This document shows, one piece after another, positions 8,410 to 17,141 of a stretch of DNA of 64,000 bases; the stretch's first letter is position 1; every line of letters starts with the position of its first letter. The notes below the pieces were generated by a model. The model saw only the letters and a program-made list of their open reading frames with translations. It did not search any database and was not told the origin of the DNA. The stretch spans positions 310,001 to 374,000 of the forward strand of contig NZ_BMKW01000003.1 of the NCBI RefSeq assembly GCF_014644535.1, given 5' to 3'. Source of the stretch: Neoroseomonas lacus. Lineage in GTDB: Bacteria > Pseudomonadota > Alphaproteobacteria > Acetobacterales > Acetobacteraceae. A program made the position numbers and the translations under genes.

Positions 8410-9383
8410 CCGCCCTGCTGGAAGTGCGCGACCTGCGCGTGACGATCGGCAGTACGGCCGCCGTGCGCGGCACGTCGATCACGGTGAACAAGGGCGAGAC
8501 GCATTGCCTCGTCGGCGAATCTGGCTGCGGCAAATCGATCAGCGCCCTGTCGGTCATGGGCCTGCTGCCGCGCGGCTCGAAACGCGAGACCACCACGCTG
8601 CGCTTCGCCGGCGAGGAGATCGGCTCCTTCGGCGAAAAACAGATGGAACGCCTGCGCGGCGACCGCATGGCGATGATCTTCCAGGAACCGATGACCAGCC
8701 TGAACCCCGCCTATACGGTGGGTTCGCAAATGACCGAGGTGCTGCGCCGCCATCGCGGCACGCCGCGCGCCCAGGCGGTGGATCGCGCGGCGGAGCTGCT
8801 GGCGCGCGTCGGCATCACCGCGCCAGGCCTGCGCCTCGGCCAATACCCGCACCAACTTTCGGGCGGCCTCCGACAGCGCGTGATGATCGCCATGGCACTG
8901 ATGTGCGACCCCGAACTGCTGATCGCCGACGAACCGACCACCGCGCTCGACGTCACCGTGCAGGCGCAAATCCTCCGGCTGCTCGCGACGCTGCAGAAGG
9001 AACTCGGCCTCGGCATCCTGCTGATCACCCATGACCTCGGCGTGGTCGCGCGCATCGCCGACCGCGTCTCGGTGATGTATGCCGGCGAGGTCGTCGAAAG
9101 CGCGCCGACAGCCGCCCTCTTCGCCGCCCCTGAACACCCCTACACGCGCGGCCTGCTCACCTGCGTGCCGGTGCCGGGCAAGGTGAGGCGCGACGAACCG
9201 CTCGGCTCCATCCCCGGCGTCGTGCCGCGCGTCAGCCCCGGCTTCACCGGCTGCGGTTTTCGCGACCGCTGCTCGCAGGCCCATGCCGCCTGCAGCGGTA
9301 CCATCCCGCGCCAGACCGTCTCGGATGGCCATGAGTTGCTCTGCACCCTGGCTCCCGGCTGGGTCGCGCGGGAAGCCGCATGA
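8406..9383 (+). CDS. Peptide ABC transporter ATP-binding protein, DppD-like
   Basis: A 325-residue ATPase subunit. Walker A is GESGCGKS near residue 39, the Q-loop lies in FQEPMTSLNP, the signature is LSGGLRQRV, Walker B is LLIADEPTTALD, and the switch His lies in ITHDLGVV. The C-terminal oligopeptide-transport extension carries the cysteine-rich element GCGFRDRCSQAHAACSG, which in DppD-type proteins can bind an Fe-S cluster. It starts with ATGA coupling to the DppC-like gene. Confidence 0.94.
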   Translation: MTALLEVRDLRVTIGSTAAVRGTSITVNKGETHCLVGESGCGKSISALSVMGLLPRGSKRETTTLRFAGEEIGSFGEKQMERLRGDRMAMIFQEPMTSLNPAYTVGSQMTEVLRRHRGTPRAQAVDRAAELLARVGITAPGLRLGQYPHQLSGGLRQRVMIAMALMCDPELLIADEPTTALDVTVQAQILRLLATLQKELGLGILLITHDLGVVARIADRVSVMYAGEVVESAPTAALFAAPEHPYTRGLLTCVPVPGKVRRDEPLGSIPGVVPRVSPGFTGCGFRDRCSQAHAACSGTIPRQTVSDGHELLCTLAPGWVAREAA

Positions 9384-10360
9384 GCGACGCCGCCGCCATC
9401 GAAGTCCGTGGCCTGCGCCGCGAATTCCGCGTCCGCCAGGGCATGTTCGCCCCGCCCAAGCACGTCATCGCGGTTGATGACGTCTCCTTCGCCGTCCCCG
9501 CCGGCAGCGTGCTCGGCGTCGTGGGTGAAAGCGGCTGCGGCAAATCCACCCTGGCGCGGCTGATCCTCGGCCTGCTGGAACCCACCGCCGGCGATGTGCT
9601 GGTCGATGGCCAGCGTCTGTCGGGCATGGATCGGCGCGCGCGGGCACGGCTCATCCAGCCGGTGTTCCAGGACCCCTTCGCCTCGCTGAACCCGAAGCGG
9701 CGCATCCGCGACATCGTCTCCATGCCGCTGATCGCGCAAGGCAGTTTCGGACGTGCGGAAATCGAACGCCGCGTGGACGAAGCACTCGACCGCGTCGGCC
9801 TGTCGCGTGACCAGGGCACGCGCTTCCCCGCGCAATTGTCCGGCGGCCAGCGCCAGCGCGTGGCCATCGCGCGCGCCTTGGTGCTGCGCCCGCGCATCGT
9901 GGTGTGCGACGAACCGACAAGCGCGCTTGATGTCAGCGTGCAGGCGCAGATCCTGAACCTGCTCGCTGAACTGCGCCGCGACCTCGGCCTGACCTATTTG
10001 TTCATCAGCCACAACCTCGCGGTGGTCGAACACATCGCGAGCGAAGTGGCGGTGATGTATCTCGGCCGCATCGTCGAGCGTACGGAGAGCGAGGCGCTCT
10101 TCGCCACGCCGCGCCACCCCTATACGCGCGCGCTGCTGGCCTCGGTGCTGACGCCCGAACCGGGGCTCGGCGTGCCGGATGTCGGGCTTGGGGACATCAT
10201 GCCGGACCCGGCTAATATCCCGCCAGGCTGCCGCTTTCATCCACGTTGTCCCGTGGCGCTGCCGCGCTGTTCGACCGAGGCGCCCCCGCTTGTCGATGAC
10301 GCGGTGGGGCTCGTCGAATGCCATCTCGTCGATGTGGAGGCGGCGCCCGCCCATGCCTGA
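9380..10360 (+). CDS. Peptide ABC transporter ATP-binding protein, DppF-like
   Basis: The 326-residue partner ATPase. It has Walker A GESGCGKST, Q-loop VFQDPFASLNPKRR, signature LSGGQRQRV, Walker B IVVCDEPTSALD and the H-loop in ISHNLAVV. The C-terminal element is GCRFHPRCPVALPRCS. The N-terminal strand contains FRVRQGMFAPPKHVIAVDDV, typical of the DppF/OppF subgroup. It overlaps the DppD-like gene by ATGA and shares its last eight bases with the start of the glycosyltransferase gene, so five genes from the first permease onward form one coupled unit. Confidence 0.94.
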   Translation: MSDAAAIEVRGLRREFRVRQGMFAPPKHVIAVDDVSFAVPAGSVLGVVGESGCGKSTLARLILGLLEPTAGDVLVDGQRLSGMDRRARARLIQPVFQDPFASLNPKRRIRDIVSMPLIAQGSFGRAEIERRVDEALDRVGLSRDQGTRFPAQLSGGQRQRVAIARALVLRPRIVVCDEPTSALDVSVQAQILNLLAELRRDLGLTYLFISHNLAVVEHIASEVAVMYLGRIVERTESEALFATPRHPYTRALLASVLTPEPGLGVPDVGLGDIMPDPANIPPGCRFHPRCPVALPRCSTEAPPLVDDAVGLVECHLVDVEAAPAHA

Positions 10361-11114
10361 TCTCCAGCATGTCGTGCTCACGCGCTTCAATCTGCCGATC
10401 AAGGATTTCGCCAAGGACCGCTCGGGCCAGACGACCCTGACAGAGGAATGGCTCGAACACCGTCTCCGCCTGTTCCATGATGTCTGCGTGCCGTCCATGG
10501 TTGCGCAGACCTGCCGCCGCTTCCGCTGGTTCCTGCTGATCGATGCCGCCGGCGCCGCATCGCTTCGGTCGCGTCTCGAGCCGATGCTCGGCGGGATCGA
10601 TGCCGTGATCCTGGAATCTCCCAATTCCTCAGCCTGGCGCGCCGGCTTCCGCAAGGCGTTCTCGCCGATGCCGGATCGGCTGCTGGTCACCCGGCTCGAC
10701 AATGACGACGCGCTGCACCCGGACTATATGCGCCGCGCCCAGGAGATCCTGATCCCGTATGCCGGGGACCGGCCGGATTTCCTGGACCTGCCGCTGGTGC
10801 TGAACTTCAGTCACGGCATGTGCTGGGACGGCGAGCAGTTCCGGCGCATGACCTTTCGTCAGAATGCCTTCGCCACGTGGCTGGTGGACCGTTCGGAGCA
10901 CGATCCCGCCGGCTTCGCGCCGCTCCCCTTCGATATCAGCCACGTCAAGGTCGGCGAACGCTTCTCGATCATCGATCTGCGCCAGGAGGAACCGATGTGG
11001 GTACAGTTCATCCACGATCGGAATGTCAGTAACAAAGCCTGGGGCCAGCCGATCGACGCATTGCCGGTATCGTCGGAGCGGGCCTTCGGCTACCTGCGCG
11101 TGACCCCTCCGTAG
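10353..11114 (+). CDS. Putative rhamnosyltransferase-like glycosyltransferase (PF11316-type)
   Basis: A 253-residue protein resembling the putative rhamnosyl transferase family (DUF3118/PF11316). It opens with HVVLTRFNLP, then EEWLEHRLRLFHDVCVPSM and FRWFLLIDAAG, and a DxD-like metal/sugar-nucleotide site in RLDNDDALHPDYM. The start ATG at 10353 lies inside the DppF-like gene (8-base overlap, ATGCCTGA), so translation is probably coupled to the transporter. A sugar transferase has no obvious role in peptide import; this may be opportunistic operon membership. A GC hairpin follows the stop. No membrane segment is seen. Confidence 0.75.
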   Translation: MPDLQHVVLTRFNLPIKDFAKDRSGQTTLTEEWLEHRLRLFHDVCVPSMVAQTCRRFRWFLLIDAAGAASLRSRLEPMLGGIDAVILESPNSSAWRAGFRKAFSPMPDRLLVTRLDNDDALHPDYMRRAQEILIPYAGDRPDFLDLPLVLNFSHGMCWDGEQFRRMTFRQNAFATWLVDRSEHDPAGFAPLPFDISHVKVGERFSIIDLRQEEPMWVQFIHDRNVSNKAWGQPIDALPVSSERAFGYLRVTPP

Positions 11115-11115
11115 C

Positions 11116-11139
11116 GGCGCGCGACAATTGCCGCGCGCC
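11116..11139. terminator. Bidirectional GC hairpin between convergent genes
   Basis: Perfect 8-bp arms GGCGCGCG (11116-11123) and CGCGCGCC (11132-11139) around an 8-base loop, 2 bases after the glycosyltransferase stop and 8 bases before the end of the convergent solute-binding gene. It has no T-run, so it is a candidate bidirectional or Rho-assisted terminator. Confidence 0.55.
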
Positions 11140-11147
11140 GGCCGGTC

Positions 11148-12695
11148 CTACTTCCATTTCGCCAGATAGAAGCGCGGCAACTCATCCGCGAAGGTCGGGA
11201 ATTCGAGCCGCTTCTGGAAAGCGTAGGTGCTGACATAAGTGAACAGCGGCAGCCAATACGCCTGCTCCGTTGTGCGCTTGATCGCGGCGTCGTAGGCGGT
11301 CTTGCGGGCCTCCTCGTCGGCGGTCGAACCGCCTTCCTCAAGCAGCCGCGTCACCGCGGCATCGCGCGCGTAATCATCGGCACCGCCACCGAAGTAGTTC
11401 GGCAGGATCGCCGAGACGTCGTTGATCGAATACGACCCCCACGAACCCATCTGCATCACCAACTCGCCGCGCTGGGACCGCTGGATCTGCGCGGCCACCT
11501 GCATCAGGTTCAGCCGCGCACGAATGCCGACGGCCTGCAGGTAGTTCTGCACCGCTTCCGACCACTGGCGCGGCTGGATGTAGGAGGTGAACTCGATCTC
11601 GAAGCCGTTCGGGAAGCCCGCTTCGGCGAGCAGGGCGCGCGCCTTCGCCGGGTCGTAGTCATAGGTCATCGCCGCATCGGCATTGCACCCGAACTGGGAC
11701 GGGAAGCAGGGGGCGGCCGGCACGCGCGACCCGCCACCGATCAACCGCGTGGCAATCGCATTGCGGTCGATGGCGTGCCACACCGCCTGGCGCGCCTTCA
11801 GCTTCGTCATAGGGTTGTCCGCGCCGCTGCGCCCGGCGGCGTCGAGATTAAGGAAGGCCACGCGCATGGATTCCTGCTGCGTCGCCTGGAGGTAGGGTAG
11901 GCGGTTCACATTGGCCATCTGGTCCGGATTCATGTTCCAGATCCAGTCGACGCGCTGGCCCAGCAATTCGGTCAACTCGGTTGCCGCATCGCCGATGTAG
12001 CGCGCCGTCAGCTTCTGGATCGCCGGCTTCCCCTTCGGCCCACCCTCGTAATAGTCGTCAAAGCGTTCGAATTCGACCCCCGCGGCGACATCGGTCTTGG
12101 TGATGCGATACGGCCCGGTGCCGACTGGCGCGCGGGAAAAACCGTCCGGCCCGACGCGCTCGCGATAGGCCTTTGGCCAGATAGGCATGACCATCGCCGC
12201 GTATTCCAGCGCCGCCGGGGTCGGCCGCTTCATCGTCAGGCGAACGGTATTGTCGCCCGTCTTCTGCGCGCCCTCGATCCAGCTGTAGTTGGATGGCGTC
12301 GCGACGCGCGTCGCCGGGTCGGCGATGGTGTTGATGGTATAGACTACGTCATCGGCGCCGAAGGGGCTGCCGTCATGGAATTTGACGCCGCTGCGCAACG
12401 TGAAGTCGAGCGTCTTGGTATCGACCCAGCGCCATTCGGTCGCGAGGGCGGGCACGATGCGGAAGGTCGCCGGATCGCGATGCACCAGCCCGTCAAAGGC
12501 CTGGTGGCCGATGATCAACCCGGTGCGCTGGCTGTTGAAATACGGATCGATATTCGGCACCGCGTCGCGAAAGGCGATCCGCAGTGCATTGGCGCTGCGC
12601 TGCGCCTCGGCAGGTCGTGCGCCGATCCAAGGCAGGGCCAGACCCCCCGCCGTCGCCGCGATCCCTTGACCCAGCCTGCGTCGTCCGATGGTCAT
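11148..12695 (-). CDS. Peptide-type ABC transporter substrate-binding protein (SBP_bac_5, DppA-like)
   Basis: A 515-residue cluster-C solute-binding protein for di/oligopeptides, nickel or similar ligands. It starts MTIGRRRLGQGIAATAGGLA, a twin-arginine-like signal with cleavage near PAEAQ (residues ~28-32). The mature region holds the SBP_bac_5 hallmarks NIDPYFNSQRTG, LATEWRWVDTKTLDFTLRSG (residues split by the signature VKFHDGSPF) and DYDPAKARALLAEAGFPNG. The ATG at 12695 is preceded by GGGAGAA. It is convergent with the GGT-Dpp cluster and is the natural receptor for it. It also faces pobA across a 128-base divergent gap. Confidence 0.9.
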   Translation of the reverse strand: MTIGRRRLGQGIAATAGGLALPWIGARPAEAQRSANALRIAFRDAVPNIDPYFNSQRTGLIIGHQAFDGLVHRDPATFRIVPALATEWRWVDTKTLDFTLRSGVKFHDGSPFGADDVVYTINTIADPATRVATPSNYSWIEGAQKTGDNTVRLTMKRPTPAALEYAAMVMPIWPKAYRERVGPDGFSRAPVGTGPYRITKTDVAAGVEFERFDDYYEGGPKGKPAIQKLTARYIGDAATELTELLGQRVDWIWNMNPDQMANVNRLPYLQATQQESMRVAFLNLDAAGRSGADNPMTKLKARQAVWHAIDRNAIATRLIGGGSRVPAAPCFPSQFGCNADAAMTYDYDPAKARALLAEAGFPNGFEIEFTSYIQPRQWSEAVQNYLQAVGIRARLNLMQVAAQIQRSQRGELVMQMGSWGSYSINDVSAILPNYFGGGADDYARDAAVTRLLEEGGSTADEEARKTAYDAAIKRTTEQAYWLPLFTYVSTYAFQKRLEFPTFADELPRFYLAKWK

Positions 12696-12771
12696 GATAC
12701 TGTTCTCCCTGCTTGAGGCGGGGAGCCTAAGGACTGGACGGCCTTTGCGGCAAGCCCGGAGGCACGCGCCG

Positions 12772-12810
12772 CTTGCGCGACGCGTCGCGGCGTCGCCAAA
12801 GTCGCGCAAG
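12772..12810 (+). promoter_or_regulatory. Perfect inverted repeat adjoining the pobA ribosome binding site
   Basis: Arms CTTGCGCGAC (12772-12781) and GTCGCGCAAG (12801-12810) are perfect 10-bp complements around 19 bases. They enclose a second palindrome, GCGACGCGTCGC (12777-12788). The 3' arm abuts the pobA Shine-Dalgarno (GGGAGAGG, 12810-12817). It could be an operator for a 4-hydroxybenzoate-responsive regulator or a leader hairpin that limits ribosome access. No regulator gene is adjacent. Confidence 0.45.
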
Positions 12811-12823
12811 GGAGAGGCAACGA

Positions 12824-13990
12824 ATGCGCACACAGGTCGGAATCATCGGAGCCGGACCAGCAGGCCTCTTGCTGGCGCAGATGCTGCATCAGCGAGGCAT
12901 CGACAGCGTCGTGCTCGAAGCGCGCTCGCGCGTCCATGTCGAGAGCCGCATCCGCGCCGGCCTGCTCGAACAGGGCTCGGTCGATACGATGACGGAGTCC
13001 GGCGTCGCTGACCGCCTGCATCGCGAAGCACTGGTGCATCACGGCCTCGACCTGCGCTTCCGTGGACAGGACCACCGCGTCGACCTGTCGGGCCTGACCG
13101 GCGGCAAGGCCGTCACCATCTACGGCCAGCAGGAAGCGGTGAAGGACATGATCGCGATCCGCCTCGCCGCCGGCCTGCCGCTGAACTTCGACGTCGATGA
13201 CGTCGCCATTCACGACATCGCGACGACGCGCCCACGCATCACCTGGCGGCAGGACGGCGCGGAGCGTGTGCTGGACTGCGACGTGATCGCCGGCTGCGAC
13301 GGCTTCCACGGAATCTGCCGCCCCGCCATCCCCGCAGCCGATCTGCGCATCTTCGACCGGATCTACCCCTTCGCTTGGCTCGGCATCCTCGCCCGTGCGA
13401 AGCCGATCTCCGACGAACTGATCTATGCCCGCCACGCCGACGGCTTCGCCCTGGCGACGATGCGCAGCGCCACAATCAGCCGGCTCTACCTGCAATGCGC
13501 GCCCGATGAGGACCTCGCCACCTGGTCGGATGACCGCATCTGGGGGGCGCTGCGCCGCCGCCTCGGCGATACGCTGGAACAAGGCCCGATCCTGCAGCGC
13601 GGCGTCACCGCCATGCGCTCCTTCGTTGCCGAGCCGATGCGCCATGGCCGGCTGTTCCTCGCCGGTGACGCCGCGCATATCGTGCCGCCCACCGGGGCGA
13701 AGGGCATGAACCTCGCCATTGCCGATGTGCGCGTCCTGGTGCGCGCGCTGGAGCAGTTCTTCGCCCGGCAGGGGGAGGCGCTGATGAACAGCTACTCCGC
13801 CACCTGCCTCGACCGCGTGTGGAAGGTGCAGCGCTTCTCCTGGTGGATGACGCAGCTGCTTCACCGCTATGATGATGGCGACGCCTTCGAGGACCGCATC
13901 CGCCTGGCAGAACTCGACTACCTCATCGGTTCCACGGCGGCGTTGACGACGCTCGCCGAGAACTATGTCGGCCTGCCCTACGCCGGTTGA
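12824..13990 (+). CDS. pobA: 4-hydroxybenzoate 3-monooxygenase
   Basis: A 388-residue single-component FAD aromatic hydroxylase that converts 4-hydroxybenzoate to protocatechuate with NAD(P)H and O2. It has the Rossmann GxGxxG (IIGAGPAGLLLAQML), the PobA-specific ESRIRAGLLEQGSVD near residues 42-57, the DG motif VIAGCDGFHG, and the second FAD motif FLAGDAAHIVPPTGAKGMN. The length matches the family (about 390). The start ATG at 12824 has GGGAGAGG upstream. No ring-cleavage genes (pca) are in the window. Its 3' end overlaps the convergent Gfo/Idh gene by 13 bases. Confidence 0.93.
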   Translation: MRTQVGIIGAGPAGLLLAQMLHQRGIDSVVLEARSRVHVESRIRAGLLEQGSVDTMTESGVADRLHREALVHHGLDLRFRGQDHRVDLSGLTGGKAVTIYGQQEAVKDMIAIRLAAGLPLNFDVDDVAIHDIATTRPRITWRQDGAERVLDCDVIAGCDGFHGICRPAIPAADLRIFDRIYPFAWLGILARAKPISDELIYARHADGFALATMRSATISRLYLQCAPDEDLATWSDDRIWGALRRRLGDTLEQGPILQRGVTAMRSFVAEPMRHGRLFLAGDAAHIVPPTGAKGMNLAIADVRVLVRALEQFFARQGEALMNSYSATCLDRVWKVQRFSWWMTQLLHRYDDGDAFEDRIRLAELDYLIGSTAALTTLAENYVGLPYAG

Positions 13991-14955
13991 GCGAGGATCG
14001 CCTCCACCACCAGCTGCACGTCGAGCGCCTCACGCAGCGTGGCGAGGTGATGCTTCTCGCCGCTCGTCATCGCCGCCACGCCATCGAGCTGCCGCTTGAG
14101 CACCATCGGCCGCATGCGCTCGTTCGGCAACGCATCCGCCGCCGCGGCCCAGACACCATCCGCACCGCGACGTTCGGCGAAGGACCAGTCGCGCAACCGG
14201 ATCGCGCCGGCCGAGCCTTCCAGTACCCAGAGATTGTGGTCATCGGCCAGCGTGGTGCCGACGCCACCCGACAGGCTGACCGGCACGCCGCCGGCCGTCA
14301 TCCGTGCCGCGATCGCCGTCTCGGAGCGGCCGGGCACAGCGAAGGTGGCGCGCGCCGCTTCCAGCGCCAGCGGACCAAGCTGCCGGCGCGTCAGGAATAG
14401 GAAATGCGAGACCACCTCGCGCGTGAAGCCGCCCTGCTGCGGCTTGTCGAGCCAGGTGACGGCATCGCGCTGCCAACTCCGTGGCCAGGCTGTGAAGGCG
14501 GCGGTGATGGACAATTCGCGCGGCGCGCCAACCACGCCTTCCGCACGCCAGGCGGCGAGCTGCGCGACGGCGGGTGACGACGCCATCGGGAAATTCACCG
14601 CGCCGCGCGCACTGGTCGCCTCGGCGGCCTCCACGAAGGCGCGCGCCTCATCGGCATCGACCGCCAGCGGCTTTTCCAGGAACACCGCCTTGCCGGCTGC
14701 GAAGGCGGCCTTCGCATGCACCAGGTGAAAGGCCGGCGGCGCGGCAATGTACAGGCAATCGCATGCGGCGATCACCGCCTCGGGCGAGGCCAGCATCGGC
14801 AAGCCCGGCAGCGCGGCCGCGAGCCGCGACGCTGCTTCTGGCGATGGGTCCCACACGCCCACCAGCCGCACCTGGTCATGCTCGGCGGCGAAGCGCGCCA
14901 GCCGCTCGCCCATGATGCCGAAGCCGATGATGCCGAGGCCGATCCGTTCCGCCAT
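13978..14955 (-). CDS. Gfo/Idh/MocA family oxidoreductase
   Basis: A 325-residue NAD(P)-dependent dehydrogenase. The N-terminal Rossmann motif is GIIGFGIMGERLA, followed by VGVWDPSPEAASRLA and the conserved AGKAVFLEKPLAVDADEA, with the catalytic EKP near residue 96. The C-terminal two-thirds is the Gfo/Idh/MocA sheet domain. Typical substrates are sugars, inositols or other polyols; nothing local identifies one. The start ATG at 14955 has GGGAGGA upstream. It is divergent from the enoyl-CoA hydratase gene (86-base gap). Confidence 0.87.
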   Translation of the reverse strand: MAERIGLGIIGFGIMGERLARFAAEHDQVRLVGVWDPSPEAASRLAAALPGLPMLASPEAVIAACDCLYIAAPPAFHLVHAKAAFAAGKAVFLEKPLAVDADEARAFVEAAEATSARGAVNFPMASSPAVAQLAAWRAEGVVGAPRELSITAAFTAWPRSWQRDAVTWLDKPQQGGFTREVVSHFLFLTRRQLGPLALEAARATFAVPGRSETAIAARMTAGGVPVSLSGGVGTTLADDHNLWVLEGSAGAIRLRDWSFAERRGADGVWAAAADALPNERMRPMVLKRQLDGVAAMTSGEKHHLATLREALDVQLVVEAILAQPA

Positions 14956-15041
14956 GTGTCCATCCTCCCGCGTTGCAGCGCCCATATCGCCGGTTGCGCG
15001 GCCCGGGTCTATCCTGCGCGACGAAGACGACGGAGGAACGA

Positions 15042-15836
15042 ATGACCGAGACACCGCTGCTGCTCACGCGCGAAGGCGCCGTTGCGCGGCTGACGCTGAA
15101 CCGCCCCGAGCGACGCAACGCCATGAACAGCGCGATGGGCGCGGCGATCGACACTGCGCTCGACGAACTCGCCGCCGACACCACGACGCGCGTCGTCATC
15201 ATCTCCGGTGCCGGCGGCCATTTCTGCGCGGGGCTCGACCTGACGCAGGTCGGCGCGGTCGGCAACACCGAGGCGGAACGCGCCGCCGCCGCGCAGGCGC
15301 GCAACCACGCCACAGGGCAGCGCTTCATCCGCCTATCCTCGCTGCCGCAAATCGTCATCGCGGCAGTGCAGGGCGCGGCGCATGCCGGCGGCCTCGGCTG
15401 GGTCTGTGCCGCCGACTTCGCCATCGCCACCGCCGATGCGCGCTTCTGCGCCCCGGAAGTCCGTCGTGGGTTGGTGCCGGCGCAGATCCTGCCCTGGCTG
15501 GTCCGCCGCATGGGCCGCTCGGCGGCGATGCGCATGACGCTGCGCGCCGATGTCATCGACGCGGCGGAAGCCGGCCGCCTCGGCCTCGTGCATCAGGTGG
15601 TGGCCGACGCCGCCGCACTGGACGCAGCGGTCACGGCGATCATCGCCGATATCCGCCAGGGCGCGCCCATGGCGCTCGCCGAGACCAAGGCGCTGATCGC
15701 CGCCCTCGGCCCGCTCTCGCCCGAGGGCTACGCCGAAGCCGGCGCGCAGGCCTTCGCGAAATGCGCCGCCGGGCCTGAAGCGAAGGAAGGCATCGCCGCC
15801 TTCAAGGAAAAGCGCGCGGCGCACTGGGTCGGCTGA
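15042..15836 (+). CDS. Enoyl-CoA hydratase/isomerase family protein
   Basis: A 264-residue crotonase-fold enzyme. It has the N-terminal ARLTLNRPERRNAM, the first oxyanion segment SGAGGHFCAGLDL, and the second, AAHAGGLGWVCAADFAIAT, followed by FCAPEVRRGLVPA, which supplies the conserved Glu (APE). The usual first catalytic Glu (GGG.EL) is replaced by GLGW, so it may act as a hydratase of the methylglutaconyl type or on another CoA ester rather than as a textbook beta-oxidation hydratase. The ATG at 15042 has GGAGGA upstream. It abuts the convergent MFS gene with no spacer. Confidence 0.87.
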   Translation: MTETPLLLTREGAVARLTLNRPERRNAMNSAMGAAIDTALDELAADTTTRVVIISGAGGHFCAGLDLTQVGAVGNTEAERAAAAQARNHATGQRFIRLSSLPQIVIAAVQGAAHAGGLGWVCAADFAIATADARFCAPEVRRGLVPAQILPWLVRRMGRSAAMRMTLRADVIDAAEAGRLGLVHQVVADAAALDAAVTAIIADIRQGAPMALAETKALIAALGPLSPEGYAEAGAQAFAKCAAGPEAKEGIAAFKEKRAAHWVG

Positions 15837-17033
15837 TCAGCGCCGCAGCGACGCCCCCACCAGCGCCGCGACGATGGCGAGTTGCGCTGCCACCAACAGC
15901 ATCGGCAACTCCCAGCCGCCCGACAGCGTGACCAGTAGCGAGAAGGCCGACGGCCCGGCGACATAGCCGAGGAAGACGAACAGCGTGCTGCCTGAGGTGA
16001 CGTCGCCGACCCGGTCCGGCGGCGACACCCGCGCCACCTCGGCCAGCGAAATTCCATTCCACGACGCGCCGACAAACCCCGCCAGCCCGCACAGCCCCAT
16101 CAGCGCGGCGGTGGGTGCGCCAACCGGCAGCAGCGCCAGCGCCGCGACCGACCCGGACGCTACGAAAGCCTGCACCACCAGGTTGCGCGTGGCCTGCCCC
16201 GTCCGGTCGGCGATCCAGCCGAGCAGCACGCGCGCCACCACCCCGGCCACCTGCATCACCGCGAAGGTGCTGCCCGCCTGCACCAACCCCATGCCCCGCG
16301 TCTCCACTAGCCAGGTGACGGTGAAGGAGAACAGGCAGCCCTGACACAGCGCGAAGGAGACCGACAGCGCCACCAGCTTGGGCAGCAGCGGATCGATGCG
16401 CAGTGCGGCGATCGGCGCGGCGATGTTGTGCGGCGAGAACACATCGCGCAATCCGACCTTGCGTGCCGGGTCACGTTCCGCATCGAGCACGCTACGCAAT
16501 GGCTGGATCAGCGCCGCCGCCGCCAGCGCCGTGACCACCGCGACGAGCAGCGCCACCGGCCATCCGGCGGAGGCAGCGATCGGCGCCGAGATCAGCCCTG
16601 CCATCGCGCCCCCCAGCGGCGCCCCCGCCTGCTTGACCGAGAAGATCAGCGTGCGGTGTTCCTTCGGCGCCGTCGCCGCCAGGATGCGGCTGCCGGCGGG
16701 CGGCGAGGGCCCATAGCCCACCCCGAGCAGCAGCGACGCCAACCCCAGCGCCGCCACCGTGCCGAGCCCGGCGGTCAGCATCGCCGCCGCGCAGATTGCC
16801 GCCCCGAGCTGCAGCGTCCGCACCGGCCCTAGCCGTGCGAGGAACGGCCCGCCCAGCAGCAGGAACAGCACCGTCCCGAACGCCACCAGGGAGGAGAAAT
16901 TGCCGACACGCTCCGGCGCCAACCCGGCGCTCGCCGTGATCAGCGGCGCGACCACGGGCAGGCTCTGCGTCATGAAGGACGCGACCGACTGCATCAGCAG
17001 CGTCGCACCGAGAGCCGCGATCCATGGCGCCAT
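15837..17033 (-). CDS. MFS transporter
   Basis: A 398-residue major facilitator with about 12 transmembrane helices. It begins MAPWIAALGATLLMQSVASF and shows the inter-domain symmetry of an MFS porter: GPFLARLGPVRTLQLGAA after helix 2, and LLGWIADRTGQATRNL in the second half. The start ATG at 17033 gives the first helix directly; its Shine-Dalgarno is weak. It diverges from the beta-hydroxyacid dehydrogenase gene. The substrate is unknown; the genes around it process short acids and CoA esters. Confidence 0.87.
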   Translation of the reverse strand: MAPWIAALGATLLMQSVASFMTQSLPVVAPLITASAGLAPERVGNFSSLVAFGTVLFLLLGGPFLARLGPVRTLQLGAAICAAAMLTAGLGTVAALGLASLLLGVGYGPSPPAGSRILAATAPKEHRTLIFSVKQAGAPLGGAMAGLISAPIAASAGWPVALLVAVVTALAAAALIQPLRSVLDAERDPARKVGLRDVFSPHNIAAPIAALRIDPLLPKLVALSVSFALCQGCLFSFTVTWLVETRGMGLVQAGSTFAVMQVAGVVARVLLGWIADRTGQATRNLVVQAFVASGSVAALALLPVGAPTAALMGLCGLAGFVGASWNGISLAEVARVSPPDRVGDVTSGSTLFVFLGYVAGPSAFSLLVTLSGGWELPMLLVAAQLAIVAALVGASLRR

Positions 17034-17141
17034 GAATGCCAGCCTATGCGCGGAACGCGCCGCCGTTAAGCCCGCCCGGCCTCTTGCCTTGCGCGCCGGC
17101 GCGACTGAGCATTGCGCCACGGAACACGAAGGGAAACGACC

